A stretch of 64,000 nt of DNA from Megamerina dolium. Its lineage: Eukaryota > Arthropoda > Insecta > Diptera > Megamerinidae. Positions 39,870 through 49,970 of this stretch are shown piece after piece. Under the pieces are notes generated by a model that did not search any database, was not told the origin of the DNA, and worked only from the letters and a program-made list of their open reading frames with translations. The stretch is from contig OY978525.1 of NCBI GenBank assembly GCA_963854835.1, forward strand, positions 84,185,833 to 84,249,832. Reading direction: 5' to 3'. The position numbers were made by a program, and so were the translations under genes. Each line of letters starts with the position of its first letter. Position 1 is the stretch's first letter.

Positions 39870-42805
39870 TCACTCGTTTTGACCTGCGTCCAGGTTCCGC
39901 TTCTTTCTTCTGAGTACGCATTCCGTATACCGCGAAATAGCGTTCCAGTTTTCTTCGCTGTGTAACAGTTTTTCAACCAGGTTTTCAACTGTCCATAACC
40001 CGATTTGCTGCTCCAATACGCTCCTTTCATTACTCCATCTTTCGCAACTAAAGAAAGTATGCTCTACGTCGTCGTCTTCCGCATCATCGTATACGCATCT
40101 GGCATGCGCTCTCTTCCCCATTCTATGTAAATATTTACAGAAATAGCCGTGGCCAGATAACAACTGGGTTAGGTAATTAACCTCTCCGTGTCTTCGCCCA
40201 ATCCATTCACATATGCTTGGTATAATTTTTATGGTCCATCTGCCATACGTGTCGTTCTCCCATTTCTCTTGCCAGATATTAATTGTCTGCTCTCTTATTT
40301 GCTTTTCAGCTTGTGGTGTATAGCCTCCAGATTTTTTTAGTAGGTACAACTTTTTTCGCTCTTCTGCTAGCAGGTCAATTGGTGTTACACCCGCTATTGC
40401 CAGCACCGCACTATACGACACTGTGCGATAGGCACATGTTATTCGTAGGGCCATAGTCCTTTGTACAGCTGATATAATTTTCCTTCTGCAACCCGTTTTG
40501 AGTGTGTCGGCCCATAGTTCACATCCATATAGTAGGATGGAATGGTTTACCGCCATTAAGACTTTACGCTTGCTAGGCAACGGTCCACCGATGTTTGCCA
40601 TCAGTCTTCTTAGTGATGCTGTAACTTTAGCTGCTTTGTTTGTAGCATACTGCAATTGTGCCGTATATGTGAGCTTGGAGTCCAATCTAACTCCTAGATA
40701 TTTAACCACCTTCTGTGTAGTTATTTGTTCGTCGAATTTGACGCCCCGTTATGAGCAGCAGTTCAGTTTTCTGCATTGCTAACTGAAGTCCGTGGGAATT
40801 TAGCCATTCTTGCGTGCGTATCATCACTTGATTGAGTTTTCGTTGTGCTTCTACTGTATTTCTCGCAGTTATAACAGCTGCTATATCATCTGCAAAGCCC
40901 ACTAGGAATGTATCGTCTGGCATTTCTATGCGTAGTATTTCATCGTAACTTATATTCCAGAGATCTGGACCGTGGATTGAACCTTGGGCTGCACCAGCCG
41001 TTATTTTTTTCGTCTTTGGTCCAGCGTTTGTATTGTATGTGAGTACGCGGTCACATAAATAGCTGCGTATCATTCTACTCAAGTATGCAGGTATCCGGAA
41101 GCGTTGTCCTAAGGCTTCTATCATGTCCGACCATTTCACGCTGTTGAACGCGTTTCTAACATCTAGGGTCGCTATCAAGACTTCTGGTCTAGAATAGTGG
41201 TTACTTCTTTTTGTTATCGAGGCTGCTTCCACCACTTCTTGAATCGCTCCCACGGTAGACCTCCCTTTTCTAAAACCATGCTGTCTGTCACTGAGCCCGC
41301 CGGCTGCTTGTATTGCACCTGTGATACGAGGTTTAAGAAGCTTCTCTAATAATTTCCCAGCTGTATCAAGCATACAGAGTGGGCGATATGCACCTGGTGT
41401 CATTGGGTCACCTTTGCCTTTGCTTACCACAATTAGTTGTTGGTTCTTCCACACCTCTGGAAATATCCCTTCTTTGAGACATGCGTTGTACATATCTAAC
41501 AGTACCTGCGGCTGGTGGTGTACAAGTTCCTTTAATACTTCTCCTGGGATTTTGTCGGGGCCTGGTGCCTTTTTATTTTTAAGCGTACTTGCTGCATATT
41601 CTAGTTCTTCTTCGCTGAAAAGCAGAATTTCTCCTGGTTCTCTAACTGGATCCTCCGGCCGTAAGGGATGTTGTGGAAACAAGGTCGAGACTATATTCTT
41701 CATTGTTTCTTCATCCATATCATTTGTCACAACTTTGCTACCTAGTTTCTTCATAACGATTTTGTATCCTAGTCCCCAGGGATCGTTGTTTACGTCTTTG
41801 CATAGTTCAGCCCACTTTTCATTTTTGCTGCGGAAAATAGCAGACTTGAGTTCTGCCTTTGCATTCTTGTATGCTGCACGCTCTATAATAAAGTTTTCTC
41901 TACGTCTGGCCCTTGTTAGAATGCGTCTACACTGCAGGCAGATTCGTCTCAGTTTTGCAACTTTTTCATTCCACCAGTATACCGATTTGTGTCGCCTGTA
42001 TCCCGTTTTCGGCATGGAAGCATCACAAGCCTTTTTAATCGCGCTCATTGTTTGAGTAGCTATTTCCCTAGCGGCATGGGTTTCGTCAACCATATTTGCT
42101 CGTCTATTGAACTCCGTCCGCAATACGTCTCTGTTCAATCTATCCACATTCCATTTGCGCGGTATTTTGACGCCATCCACTGGTGCATCATTTTGGCCTT
42201 GAAACTGATAAGAGTAGGAGGTGTACTGATGGTCACTGGCCGTGAAATCCTCTAGTACCCTCCAGCAAATAATTTTCCCAGCTATTGATTCTGTAGCAAA
42301 CGTTATGTCTGGTGTGGTGCTCTCGCAGCCTGGCCGTCTAAACGTCCTTACCAATAAGGCTAAGCCTTGAAGCCATGTCCACTACCCTACGACCTCGGGC
42401 GTCCATCGTTGGCATACCCCACTCCGGAGCACGGGAGTTAAAATCACCTGCTACAACTAAAGCTCCTTCGAGTTCTAGAGCCTTGTCTTCGATGTCATTC
42501 AGTTTATCCTGGAAGGTCATTATATCATCGCTCGGAGTAAGATAACAGCTCACCAATGTAACACTCTTAATACGTACATAAACGTAACAAGATCCTCTGC
42601 CGCTGTCAGTGACCTGAATGCTGCTGGTTATAGGTATCCAAATGGCTGCTGTTGACGCGTCATCTTCAAGCCATGTTCCGCTTTCAATTTTATTGTATTG
42701 CGCACTGATAATCACCATATCAACTTCATGTTCTGCGACTATCTGAGGTAAAAGCGCATCAGCTGTTTTACTTCTATGTAGGTTTGCTTGAAGTATTTTC
42801 ATCAT
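39870..42805 (-). pseudogene. ORF2 of the R1-like element (endonuclease, RT, CCHC)
   Basis: The start ATG at 42,805 overlaps the ORF1 stop as ATGA. The endonuclease has ILQANLHRSKTADALLP, VIISAQYN, ALVVAGDFNSRAPEWGM and TPDITFATE ... TASDHQY. A WWNEKV linker (YWWNEKVAKLRRICLQCRR) precedes RT, which has AYRPLCMLDTAGKLLEK, RQHGFRKGRSTVGAI, LDVRNAFNSVKWSD (first D), AGAAQGSIHGPDLWN and VGFADDIAAVI (DD intact). The C-terminal domain contains LLSGHGYFCKYLHRMG and a CVYDDAEDDDVEHTFFSC zinc motif. Frameshifts near 42,350 and near 40,750 are the only clear lesions in about 980 codons. Confidence 0.9.
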
Positions 42806-44281
42806 CTCTTCGCTGGTTTCTTATAAGCCGCACATTTGCTCGTACCTGGTATATGATTTAGCTCCTTAAAAATTGCATGTGCGCAGAGACAGCATTTTGG
42901 GGGATTTATGCAATCTCGTATCATGTGTCCGTTTTCTCCGCAACGTATGCATAACCCCTGGCCTTTCCTATCTGGCCCATTACAGTTTGCTTGGAGGTGC
43001 CCAGACCCGAAGCATCTATAACAGCGTTTAATTTCATCCAGCTGTTTTACCCTACATCTGGTCCATCCAATTTTTATGCGCTGTGTTTTAAGGATGATAT
43101 TTGCTGCTTCTACTGACAAAGTCACAAACGCACGACATTGTTCCCTACTGTTTGCTTTTGTCAACTGGACTCCAACTTCTTCCTCTGGCATCTCAACGGC
43201 TTCTCTAACTGCTGCGGAAACCTCCTCTGAGTCCGTGAACGAATCTAAATCTCGAATCTCGATAGTGGCCCTCGTTTTGAGATCTCACCGTCGCGGTGTC
43301 TTTCAACGAGTTTTTTATTGCTTCGCAGAACTCTTCTTTCTTCCCTCCTTTTGCAAGCTCTAGTAGTATGGATCCATCTCTTGTCTTCTTAACACAACGT
43401 ATTGCGATTTCAGCTTCTTCTGGTTTTACCTTCTGACGGAAGTCTCTAAGAATTTCCGCATAACTGGTACCTTCTGCCGGCTTCACAAGTACAGCTTCTG
43501 GGCGATCCCTCAGTGTCTTGGGTTTGCTCTTATTTACCACAACTTACTTCTTTTTGTCGCCCTCTTTTAGTGCTGGAGTACCACTACACACCGTTTTCGG
43601 TTCATTAGATCTCGGCTTTCTTCGGTTTACCCTCAACCAACCTTCTGGCTCTTTGGACCTTGTCTTCTTGCCGGATTCGGGAACAACAGGGCTTGTTGCG
43701 ACGGGTTTGTTAAGGCATGTTAACGGCGTACTATCATCGGCTACTTTTGTATTAGTTAAGCGCGAAGCTTTAACTTCCCGCTCTTTCTCTCTTTCTACTT
43801 CCGTCGCCTTCCAGCTCTTCCTATAACTTTCTATTACGTCAAACAGTTCGCTTAGTTCGGATACTCCGTCTTTCACGTCCATGCTAACGTTCCTCTGTCT
43901 TTGCATTGCCTGCTTCATCTTTCGGAGTACATTCCTGCATTTCGCAAAGAAATCCTCTTCAAGAACTCTCATCTTGAGAATTAGCTCCAATCTAGGGGAT
44001 CCGTTCACCTGAGGGGTTTTCACCGATTGAGTCTCCGACGCACATGCTGCTTTTCTGGCCGTAGAACTGCTTACAGCAATTCCGGCACCATTGGCAGTGG
44101 TAGGCGTCGAGTAATCGGGATTTTTTTCCTTCTCACTTGAGTCCATCTGGACTTCCGCCACCCTTGTGTTAACCTTTGCTGGTGATCTGGACACCAACGA
44201 GCTTTTCCTGAAAGCGACTACGCTTTCCTCCACTTGATCTTCTTTATTTTCTGTTATTTTGCTTTCCTTGTTTTGTTCCAT
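42802..44281 (-). pseudogene. ORF1 of the R1-like element (gag-like, three zinc knuckles)
   Basis: From MEQNKESKITENKEDQVEE at 44,281 the N-terminal 240 codons are charged, with a coiled-coil-prone central part (LELILKMRVLEEDFFAKCRN ... KSWKATEVEREKEREVKASR). A TAA at 43,544 interrupts the frame. The next piece has TSYAEILRDFRQKVKPEEAE and LLELAKGGKKEEFCEAIK, conserved in R1-type ORF1 proteins. A one-base shift near 43,275 leads to TIEIRDLDSF and then knuckles CYRCFGSGHLQANC, CIRCGENGHMIRDC and a third CCLCAH...C motif. It ends with AKR-TGA at 42,802, overlapping ORF2. Confidence 0.87.
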
Positions 44282-44919
44282 TCTTTCTTATTTTACCAGC
44301 GCATCGTGTGCAGAGGGGCGGGCCGTAATAGTCAGGATCGGGTATACCCTCGGGGAGGAAAAACCCTTACCCCAGTTCCCTGAGGCCTAACCTACGCTTT
44401 ACCGATCCCGGAATACACGGACGGACTAGCGCTCGGCCGGGGCAATGCAGGCTACAACTCCTGCATCCAATGCACACTCCCTGACCAGGGACCGAAGTGG
44501 CTGGTTTCAGCTACACGCCACAGCTCACACCTCGGCAGAGCAAGCTCACAGCACTCCTTCAGCACCGTCAGCGGAAATGGCCAACGGTGAATTCGGAGAC
44601 TCCCAGCGTGCTGTAGCGTGCAACGATCTGTCCAGTACACCTTCTAATTTAAGAGGAGACGTACTGGGGTTCCCTCTTACGGTGTTGTCCATCGTTGCCG
44701 CCGAAGCGGGGAGCGCTTATAGCGGCGCTTACCCGCTTGTCACATCTGCATTTTTGGACTTGCGAGACTTTTAATCTGCGTCCTTGCTGATGCCGCTCTT
44801 GGCCGGGGACTGCTTATTGTTTATTCGCAGCTAACCTGTAGGTGGACAAGTCCACAGACAGTCCGTTCACGATCCGCCACCAGTGACCCCCCCAGTAGCC
44901 TGAGCTTAGCCCTGAGCTA
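44282..44919 (-). other. 5' UTR / promoter region of the R1-like element
   Basis: GC-richer than its surroundings, as in many R1-type 5' UTRs. It carries the internal promoter region of the element by position. The 5' edge is fixed by the target duplication at 44,920. No coding is supported. Confidence 0.65.
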
Positions 44920-44929
44920 AGCACAATAG

Positions 44930-46075
44930 TAACTCATACACATCTTATAGAAGCATGGTTTCAACTTACGCAAATGGTGTGCAAGTCATCCACAACTGCT
45001 ACAAAACATTCCTCGAGATGACCAAGAAGTAAAGTTAGACTTCACCAACACCAACAACGATTCAATTAAAACATTAGGATTATTATGGCTACCAAAATCT
45101 GACCACTTTTGCGTTAACGTAAGACTAGATCCAATAAAGGTAGTCACAAAGCGATCTATTACTTCAGATTTAGCCAGACTTTTCGATCCTTTGCGAATTG
45201 TTGCACCAGTCATAGTAACAGCCAAGATGTTTGTCCAGGAACTTTGGCAATTAAAAATAAGTTGGGATGACGCCTTACCAGCTGAATTGCATACAAGATG
45301 GGTAAAGCTTCGCAGTAACCTAAGTGAACTGGATGATTTAAAATTTTCGCGTCACATCTTTAGTGGAGACATCCCAAAGACTTCAACTTCACGCATTCTC
45401 TGATGCTTCAGAAAAGGCATATGGTACTTCGGTCTACATCAGATCAATATTAAAGGAAGGGCAAGTAATTGTAAGGCTATTATGTGCAAAGTCACGAGTG
45501 GCACCGTTAAAGCAACAAACCCTTCATCGTCTTGAACTCTGTATCTTGGTATTAGGTGCTCAACTGACCGCGAGGGTCAAAACAGACCTAAAATTAGATG
45601 TACCTACGTACCTCTGGACTGATTCACAGATAGTGTTGGCATGGATAAATTCACCTTCATCATCGCACCATACATTTGTAGTAAATCGTGTATCTGTCAT
45701 GCAGGAAAGTTCCATTGCTGAACAATGGCGTCATGTAAGCTCACAACACACTCCCGCTCATGTGTTTTCACGAGGTTTATCACTAAAGAGGCTAGCAGCC
45801 TGTAACCTATGGTTTTATGGGCCACTATTTCTGCATGTTCAAGAAGACTCTTGGCCACAGCCATACTTAAAGGCATTATCAGTATGCAAGGACAATATCC
45901 TCATGGAACAAAAGGCGACATCAACTCCTTTAACAACTACTGACCATGATAAAGGAAGCATAATTAGAACATTCGGCATAATGGCTCATTCAAAACATTG
46001 CAACGAGTCACACGCTGCATACTCAGATTCATCAACAATGCCAGAAAGCATTCAACACAGTCAGAGATTACCTTA
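44930..46075 (+). pseudogene. BEL1 RT end and RNase H
   Basis: After the R1-like insertion, BEL1 continues out of frame with SDHF/RLDPIKVVTKRSI and ARLFDPL-like connection sequence (44,940-45,200). From 45,363 an open frame reads RLQLHAFSDASEKAYGTSVY (RNase H first D), KSRVAPLKQQTLHRLELC, TYLWTDSQIVLAWI (second region) and QHTPAHVFSRGLS, where the final DxxSR-type motif has lost its aspartate. It ends near 46,076. Confidence 0.8.
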
Positions 46076-47290
46076 ACCGTAGACGAATTAGAAAATTCTC
46101 TTATAGTAATTGTTCAGACAATGCAGCAGTCAGATTTTGAGGAAGATCTCAAACACCTCAAGAAACACAATTACGTTAGTAAGAACAGTCCTATCGGCAA
46201 TCTTTCCCCATTTTTGGACATGAATGGCATTATTCAAGTTGGAAGGCGATTACAAGCATTCGAGCTTGCTTACGATGCCAAACACCAAATGTTAATTCCG
46301 TACATCAACCATATCACAAAGTTATTGATGCAGATGATTTATAAACAAAATCATCATTGCGGAGGCCATCCTTATTAGCTTATACAAGACAGAAATTTTG
46401 GCCAATAAAAGAAAAATCCATGGCACGCTCAATTGTTCAAAGATGTACCAAGGCCAAACCAAAACCATTTGGTCAAATTATGGGCAACCTCCCATCAACA
46501 AGAGTCAGGCCAGCAAGACCAATTCACCAATTTAGGCGTTGATTTCTGTGGGCCGTTTTGGGTTCACTTTAAGATTAGAGGAAAGAAACCACAGAAAGCC
46601 TATATAGCAGTATTTTGTTGCTTCGCAACAAAAGCAGTTCATTTGGAGTTAGTCAGCGACCTGACGACGGATGAGTTTCGTGGTGCATTAAAACGTTTTA
46701 TAAGCCGAAGAGGTCACTGTCAAAATTTGTACTTTGACAACGCAACAAACTTTGTTGGTGCCAAAAATCAACTAACAGAGCTTAATGAAACAATTCATTC
46801 CAACAAACCACGACAATCAATTCTAAAGGAGTGCAGCGGTAGAAGCATAACATTTCACTTCATACCACCGAGAGCGTCACACTTTGGTGGCCTTTGGGAA
46901 GCTATGGTTAAGTCTGAGAAGCATCTATTAGTCATTGACTTGTAAAGAACTAAACACTGTGCTGATAGAAATTGAGGGCATTCTTAATTCAAGACCAAAT
47001 TGCCCACTCTCGGAAGACTCAAATGACTTAGCTGCCCTAACTTCTGGGCACTTACTTATAGGAGCACCATTAAACGCACAGGTCCATTCAAGGGCCAAAC
47101 CAACAAACTCCAACCTCTTGACCAGATGGAAGTTGGTCAGTCATCTTAAAAGGGAATTCTGGAAGCGATGGTCTCGGGACTATTTGTGTGAGCTCCAATC
47201 GAGAAATAAATGGGAAAACAAGCAGTCCAATATCAGCATTGGCGACATCATCAAAGAGGAATACTGCAATACTCAAGTGTCTGTTTAACA
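46076..47290 (+). pseudogene. BEL1 integrase
   Basis: Spread over four frames. The zinc-binding domain is read from about 46,180 (LSPFLDMNGIIQVGRRLQAF, HHCGGHPY) to 46,470. The core from 46,433 has NLGVDFCGPFWVHFKIRG (D), LYFDNATNFVGAKN (D) and PPRASHFGGLWEAMVKSEK (E), a complete BEL DDE set, then a frameshift at about 46,940 and LNTVLIEIEGILNSRPNCPL, REFWKRWSRDYLCELQ and SIGDI. It lies directly upstream of the env-like gene. Confidence 0.82.
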
Positions 47291-47351
47291 GAAGATGAGA
47301 ACGAAAAGCAGTAAGGAAAATAATATTCCAACATAGAAAAGACGTACATCC

Positions 47352-48583
47352 ATGCATCGAGGAATTTCGACGCTATTGATTACACTGATGATCCTGCCAA
47401 TCATAATGGGCTCTCCAATACAAGTCAGAAAATGAATCTAACTTGTTGCAACTACTCAGAAATCAAACATCCATCATCGATTTTACAATAAACATCATCA
47501 AGCAGGACCAAATAACAGCTAAGGCACGTTTTGACCAAATCAACAACCAAGTCACTCAAATTTGGAACCAAATAAACCATAAATATCATCATTTAGAGCT
47601 ACTGCATCTGTTTAATGCGTTGTCCATACAACTGACTCTAATGATAACTGAACTTCAAAGCACACAGGCATTCATACTGGATGTGCTGACAGACACTAAC
47701 CATAGCAAACTCCATCCATTGCTGTTAACCCCTGATCAGCTACAGACAGAAATTGAAACAATTAGACTGCATCTGTCAACATCGTTGGAACTTCCTGTAA
47801 CCCAAGAATATTGCAGTTATATAAACTAATGACGGTTAAGGGAGGACTCACGCAGGATCACATTGTATTCAAAATAACATTACCTCTTTTGGAACTTAAC
47901 CAATTCGAACTCTTGAGACTGGCTCCAATTCCAAATTCGGTGAACGAAACAATGGTGGTAGTAGACACATGCGCTTCCATTTTGGCAATGAATGCTATCC
48001 ATAAGCAGTATCTTCTATTCGACGATGATGGGACCGTAATATATGAGTGCGAGATTGGCCTGTTCAACAACAATACACGCCAGAATTGTAAATTAAGGCG
48101 AATAGATAACAACGTCACCTTTACACCATTGTATAACAAAAACCAGTGGATATATCCCTTCCCGAAATTCTCACTGCTGTGTATGATAAAGATGTCATCC
48201 CGTTGTTTTTGAAAGGCTCCGGCTTATTAACTCTCCAACCGAAGTGTGTCCTCAAGCAAAAATTTACCTCTTTTAAAAGATAGCAGTCAGTATCAAGCAA
48301 CCTGACGACATCCTACACAAGACTAGCAAAAATCTTGCAACTATCAAAAGAAGAAAAGCTAGGTTCCTTAGTGCATGAAGTGAATAAAAACACGTACGCA
48401 ATACAAATGAAAAACCTCACCGCGTTACAACACGTATTAGCCAAGACTAAACTAGTTCAGCTGAATGAGATTACAGCTCCAAACTACCATCATCAAGCAG
48501 TCAGTTTAGAAAAGACGCAGCATCGTACCATCCAGTACAGCAAGGATGACTCCTCAACTGCGTCCACGACGACAAACAGCTGA
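47352..48583 (+). pseudogene. BEL1 env-like gene, broken
   Basis: Downstream of integrase, a methionine at 47,352 starts a short hydrophobic signal-peptide-like stretch that ends in a stop near 47,432. Further frames give a long heptad-rich, Asn/Gln-rich region (47,443-47,829), a region with LLTPDQLQTEIETIRLHL, then a piece with cysteines (CASILAM ... YECEIGLFNNNTRQNCKLRR, 47,811-48,212), and a C-terminal piece (48,335-48,583). Layout and position match the env-like third gene of roo-type BEL elements, whose proteins resemble insect F-type fusion proteins. At least three frame breaks make it non-functional. I am less sure of the homology than of the position. Confidence 0.6.
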
Positions 48584-48636
48584 GAATTTAGTTTAGATTA
48601 ATCCTAGTTCTACAAATTGTTCAACGCGGGGCAGAA

Positions 48637-48994
48637 TGTTTAAGCATTAAGCACTTAAATATATATTTATGTATGTATATATGTATGTGTATACATATGT
48701 ATGTTCCTATATTCCATGCATATTCATTTGATTATTGTATATTTAATTGTAACCTTAACAGCATATGACTGGTAGTAAAATCCACATACATTTCATAAAC
48801 ATAAAATGCAGCGTCGTCGTTATATGACCGCCGATGAACTAAAACAACAGCGTCGCTGTTATTACGTATAGTGGACAATATGCATTACCTAAACATGCTG
48901 TCAAGGCAAATTATGTAAAATGTTTCATTAGTGCATATTTTGCATTTAAGTGTAATTTTTTATATATTTAATTGTAATTTAATTTATATGCTAA
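48637..48994 (+). repeat. BEL1 3' LTR, 3'-truncated
   Basis: Starts TGTTTAAGCATTA after the purine-rich CGCGGGGCAGAA and stays parallel to the 5' LTR to TTTATATGCTAA. Merlin sequence then resumes, so about 160 bp of LTR end are missing. The copy has an extra run (CGCTGTTATTACG near 48,853-48,866) absent from the 5' LTR. Confidence 0.8.
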
Positions 48995-49315
48995 CTAACG
49001 ACTGTTTTCGGAGGATGGTTTGTACACTTTAACGTGAACCTCTCCATAAACTTCAGAGGCCCAGAAACTCTGCAGAACACCAACACAATTGAAGGGCTAT
49101 GGAGGCATGTGAAGCACTCCATGCCCCAATATCACAGAAGTAAGCGACACTACGATGGATATTTGACAAAATTCATGCTTTTAAAATATTGCCTGCATAG
49201 CAATATTGATATGCTTATGCACTTTTTCAAGATGGCTGGAGCGCTATATAATCCGCTACAGTCATCTTTTGTTAAATTTACAAATGTAGAAGAATATGAA
49301 ATTGAAGTAAAATAA
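48991..49315 (+). pseudogene. Merlin transposase, 3' half
   Basis: The sequence picks up exactly where the 5' half stops. A DCFRRM-like segment is followed by VNLSINFRGPETLQNTNTIEGLWRHVK, the C-terminal signature of Merlin (NTIEG with the catalytic glutamate), and HYDGYLTKFMLLKYC. It ends at TAA near 49,315, followed by the right terminal arm. Confidence 0.85.
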
Positions 49316-49853
49316 AAAAAAAATTACATACTAAAAAGACTTTTGTAAAATATTGATGGAGGCGAAGCCGGTCTGTAAGGGCTATTTTTTGTTTGCCTTC
49401 GGCCGGCTATCAAGAGAATTTTATCTAAAAATACTGATGGTCGCGAAACTAAATTTGAAGGCATACAGGTAATTCTATCAAATGCCATCCATATTGAAAA
49501 ATTTCATGAAGTATCAATTTTAAAAAATATTAAAAATATATAAGCAGTCTCTAAAACTATGTTTTATATACCATTGAAAAGGTAATTGTATGGCCGTGAA
49601 AATAGTTCTAAATTTTTTATATATCAATCGTGATTATTTTCGAAAAAATCGGTTTTTGAAAAAAATATTTAAAAATTTTGATCATAACTTTTAAAATGAT
49701 CAAAATGGGTTATAAATGTTATATATCACTGAATAGGTATTAAAAAGACCGTATTGTATGCAAAAATTGTCTTATATGGACGTTAGCGACAAACAATTTT
49801 TGTTTTTTATATTCACAAAAATAGACTCCATGCGAAGAATTTTTTTTCTTTAA

Positions 49854-49854
<1 letters not shown>

Positions 49855-49911
<57 letters not shown>
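49855..49911. repeat. (TA)n tract
   Basis: Pure TA repeat between the right Merlin arm and the 3' end of the LOA-like element. Confidence 0.95.
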
Positions 49912-49915
<4 letters not shown>

Positions 49916-49970
49916 GATTAGCCGAATCAGGCCACTTATATGGGTCCCTTTTCGTCCCTCAAATCATGTG

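Larger units (their letters stand above)
39678..44919 (-). mobile_element. R1-like non-LTR retrotransposon, near full length
   Basis: A 5.24-kb minus-strand element inserted in BEL1 RT with a 10-bp duplication AGCACAATAG (39,668-39,677 and 44,920-44,929). It has a 17-nt poly(A) tail (T run at 39,678-39,694), a 3' UTR, ORF2 (39,870-42,805), an overlapping ORF1 (42,802-44,281) and about 640 bp of 5' UTR. ORF1 has one stop and one frameshift, ORF2 two frameshifts, so this is a comparatively young copy. Motifs place it near the R1 clade, without RNase H. Confidence 0.92.
26226..48990 (+). mobile_element. BEL1: roo-like BEL/Pao LTR retrotransposon with env, interrupted twice
   Basis: The 5' LTR starts TGCTAAAGCATTA and the 3' LTR TGTTTAAGCATTA. 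The primer site is at 26,705 and a short purine-rich run precedes the 3' LTR. Coding pieces in order are gag (26,905-27,463 and 38,404-38,830), degenerate protease/RT (38,860-39,677, 44,930-45,360), RNase H (45,363-46,075), integrase (46,076-47,290) and env-like (47,352-48,583). An RTE-like element (27,464-38,393) interrupts gag and an R1-like element (39,678-44,919) interrupts RT. Net length without insertions is about 6.6 kb. No clean 5-bp duplication is left because the 3' LTR end is missing. Confidence 0.85.
25198..49850 (+). mobile_element. Merlin-family DNA transposon, split by a 22.8-kb nested insertion
   Basis: The outer sequences 25,198-25,555 and 49,500-49,850 are inverted copies: CAAAAATTGTTTGTCGCTAA in the left arm appears as TTAGCGACAAACAATTTTTG in the right, with matching flanks over roughly 350 bp. 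Between them lie the 5' part (to 26,220) and 3' part (from about 48,991) of one IS1595/Merlin-type transposase gene, separated by BEL1 and everything nested within it. Without the insertions the element is about 1.9 kb. The right end abuts a (TA)n tract, so the 8-9 bp duplication expected of Merlin cannot be read. Confidence 0.8.

Noticed and set aside
41321..42055. A 244-codon plus-strand frame over the R1-like ORF2
   Set aside because: It is the complement of an endonuclease-RT gene with clear motifs; no motif or promoter supports the antisense frame.
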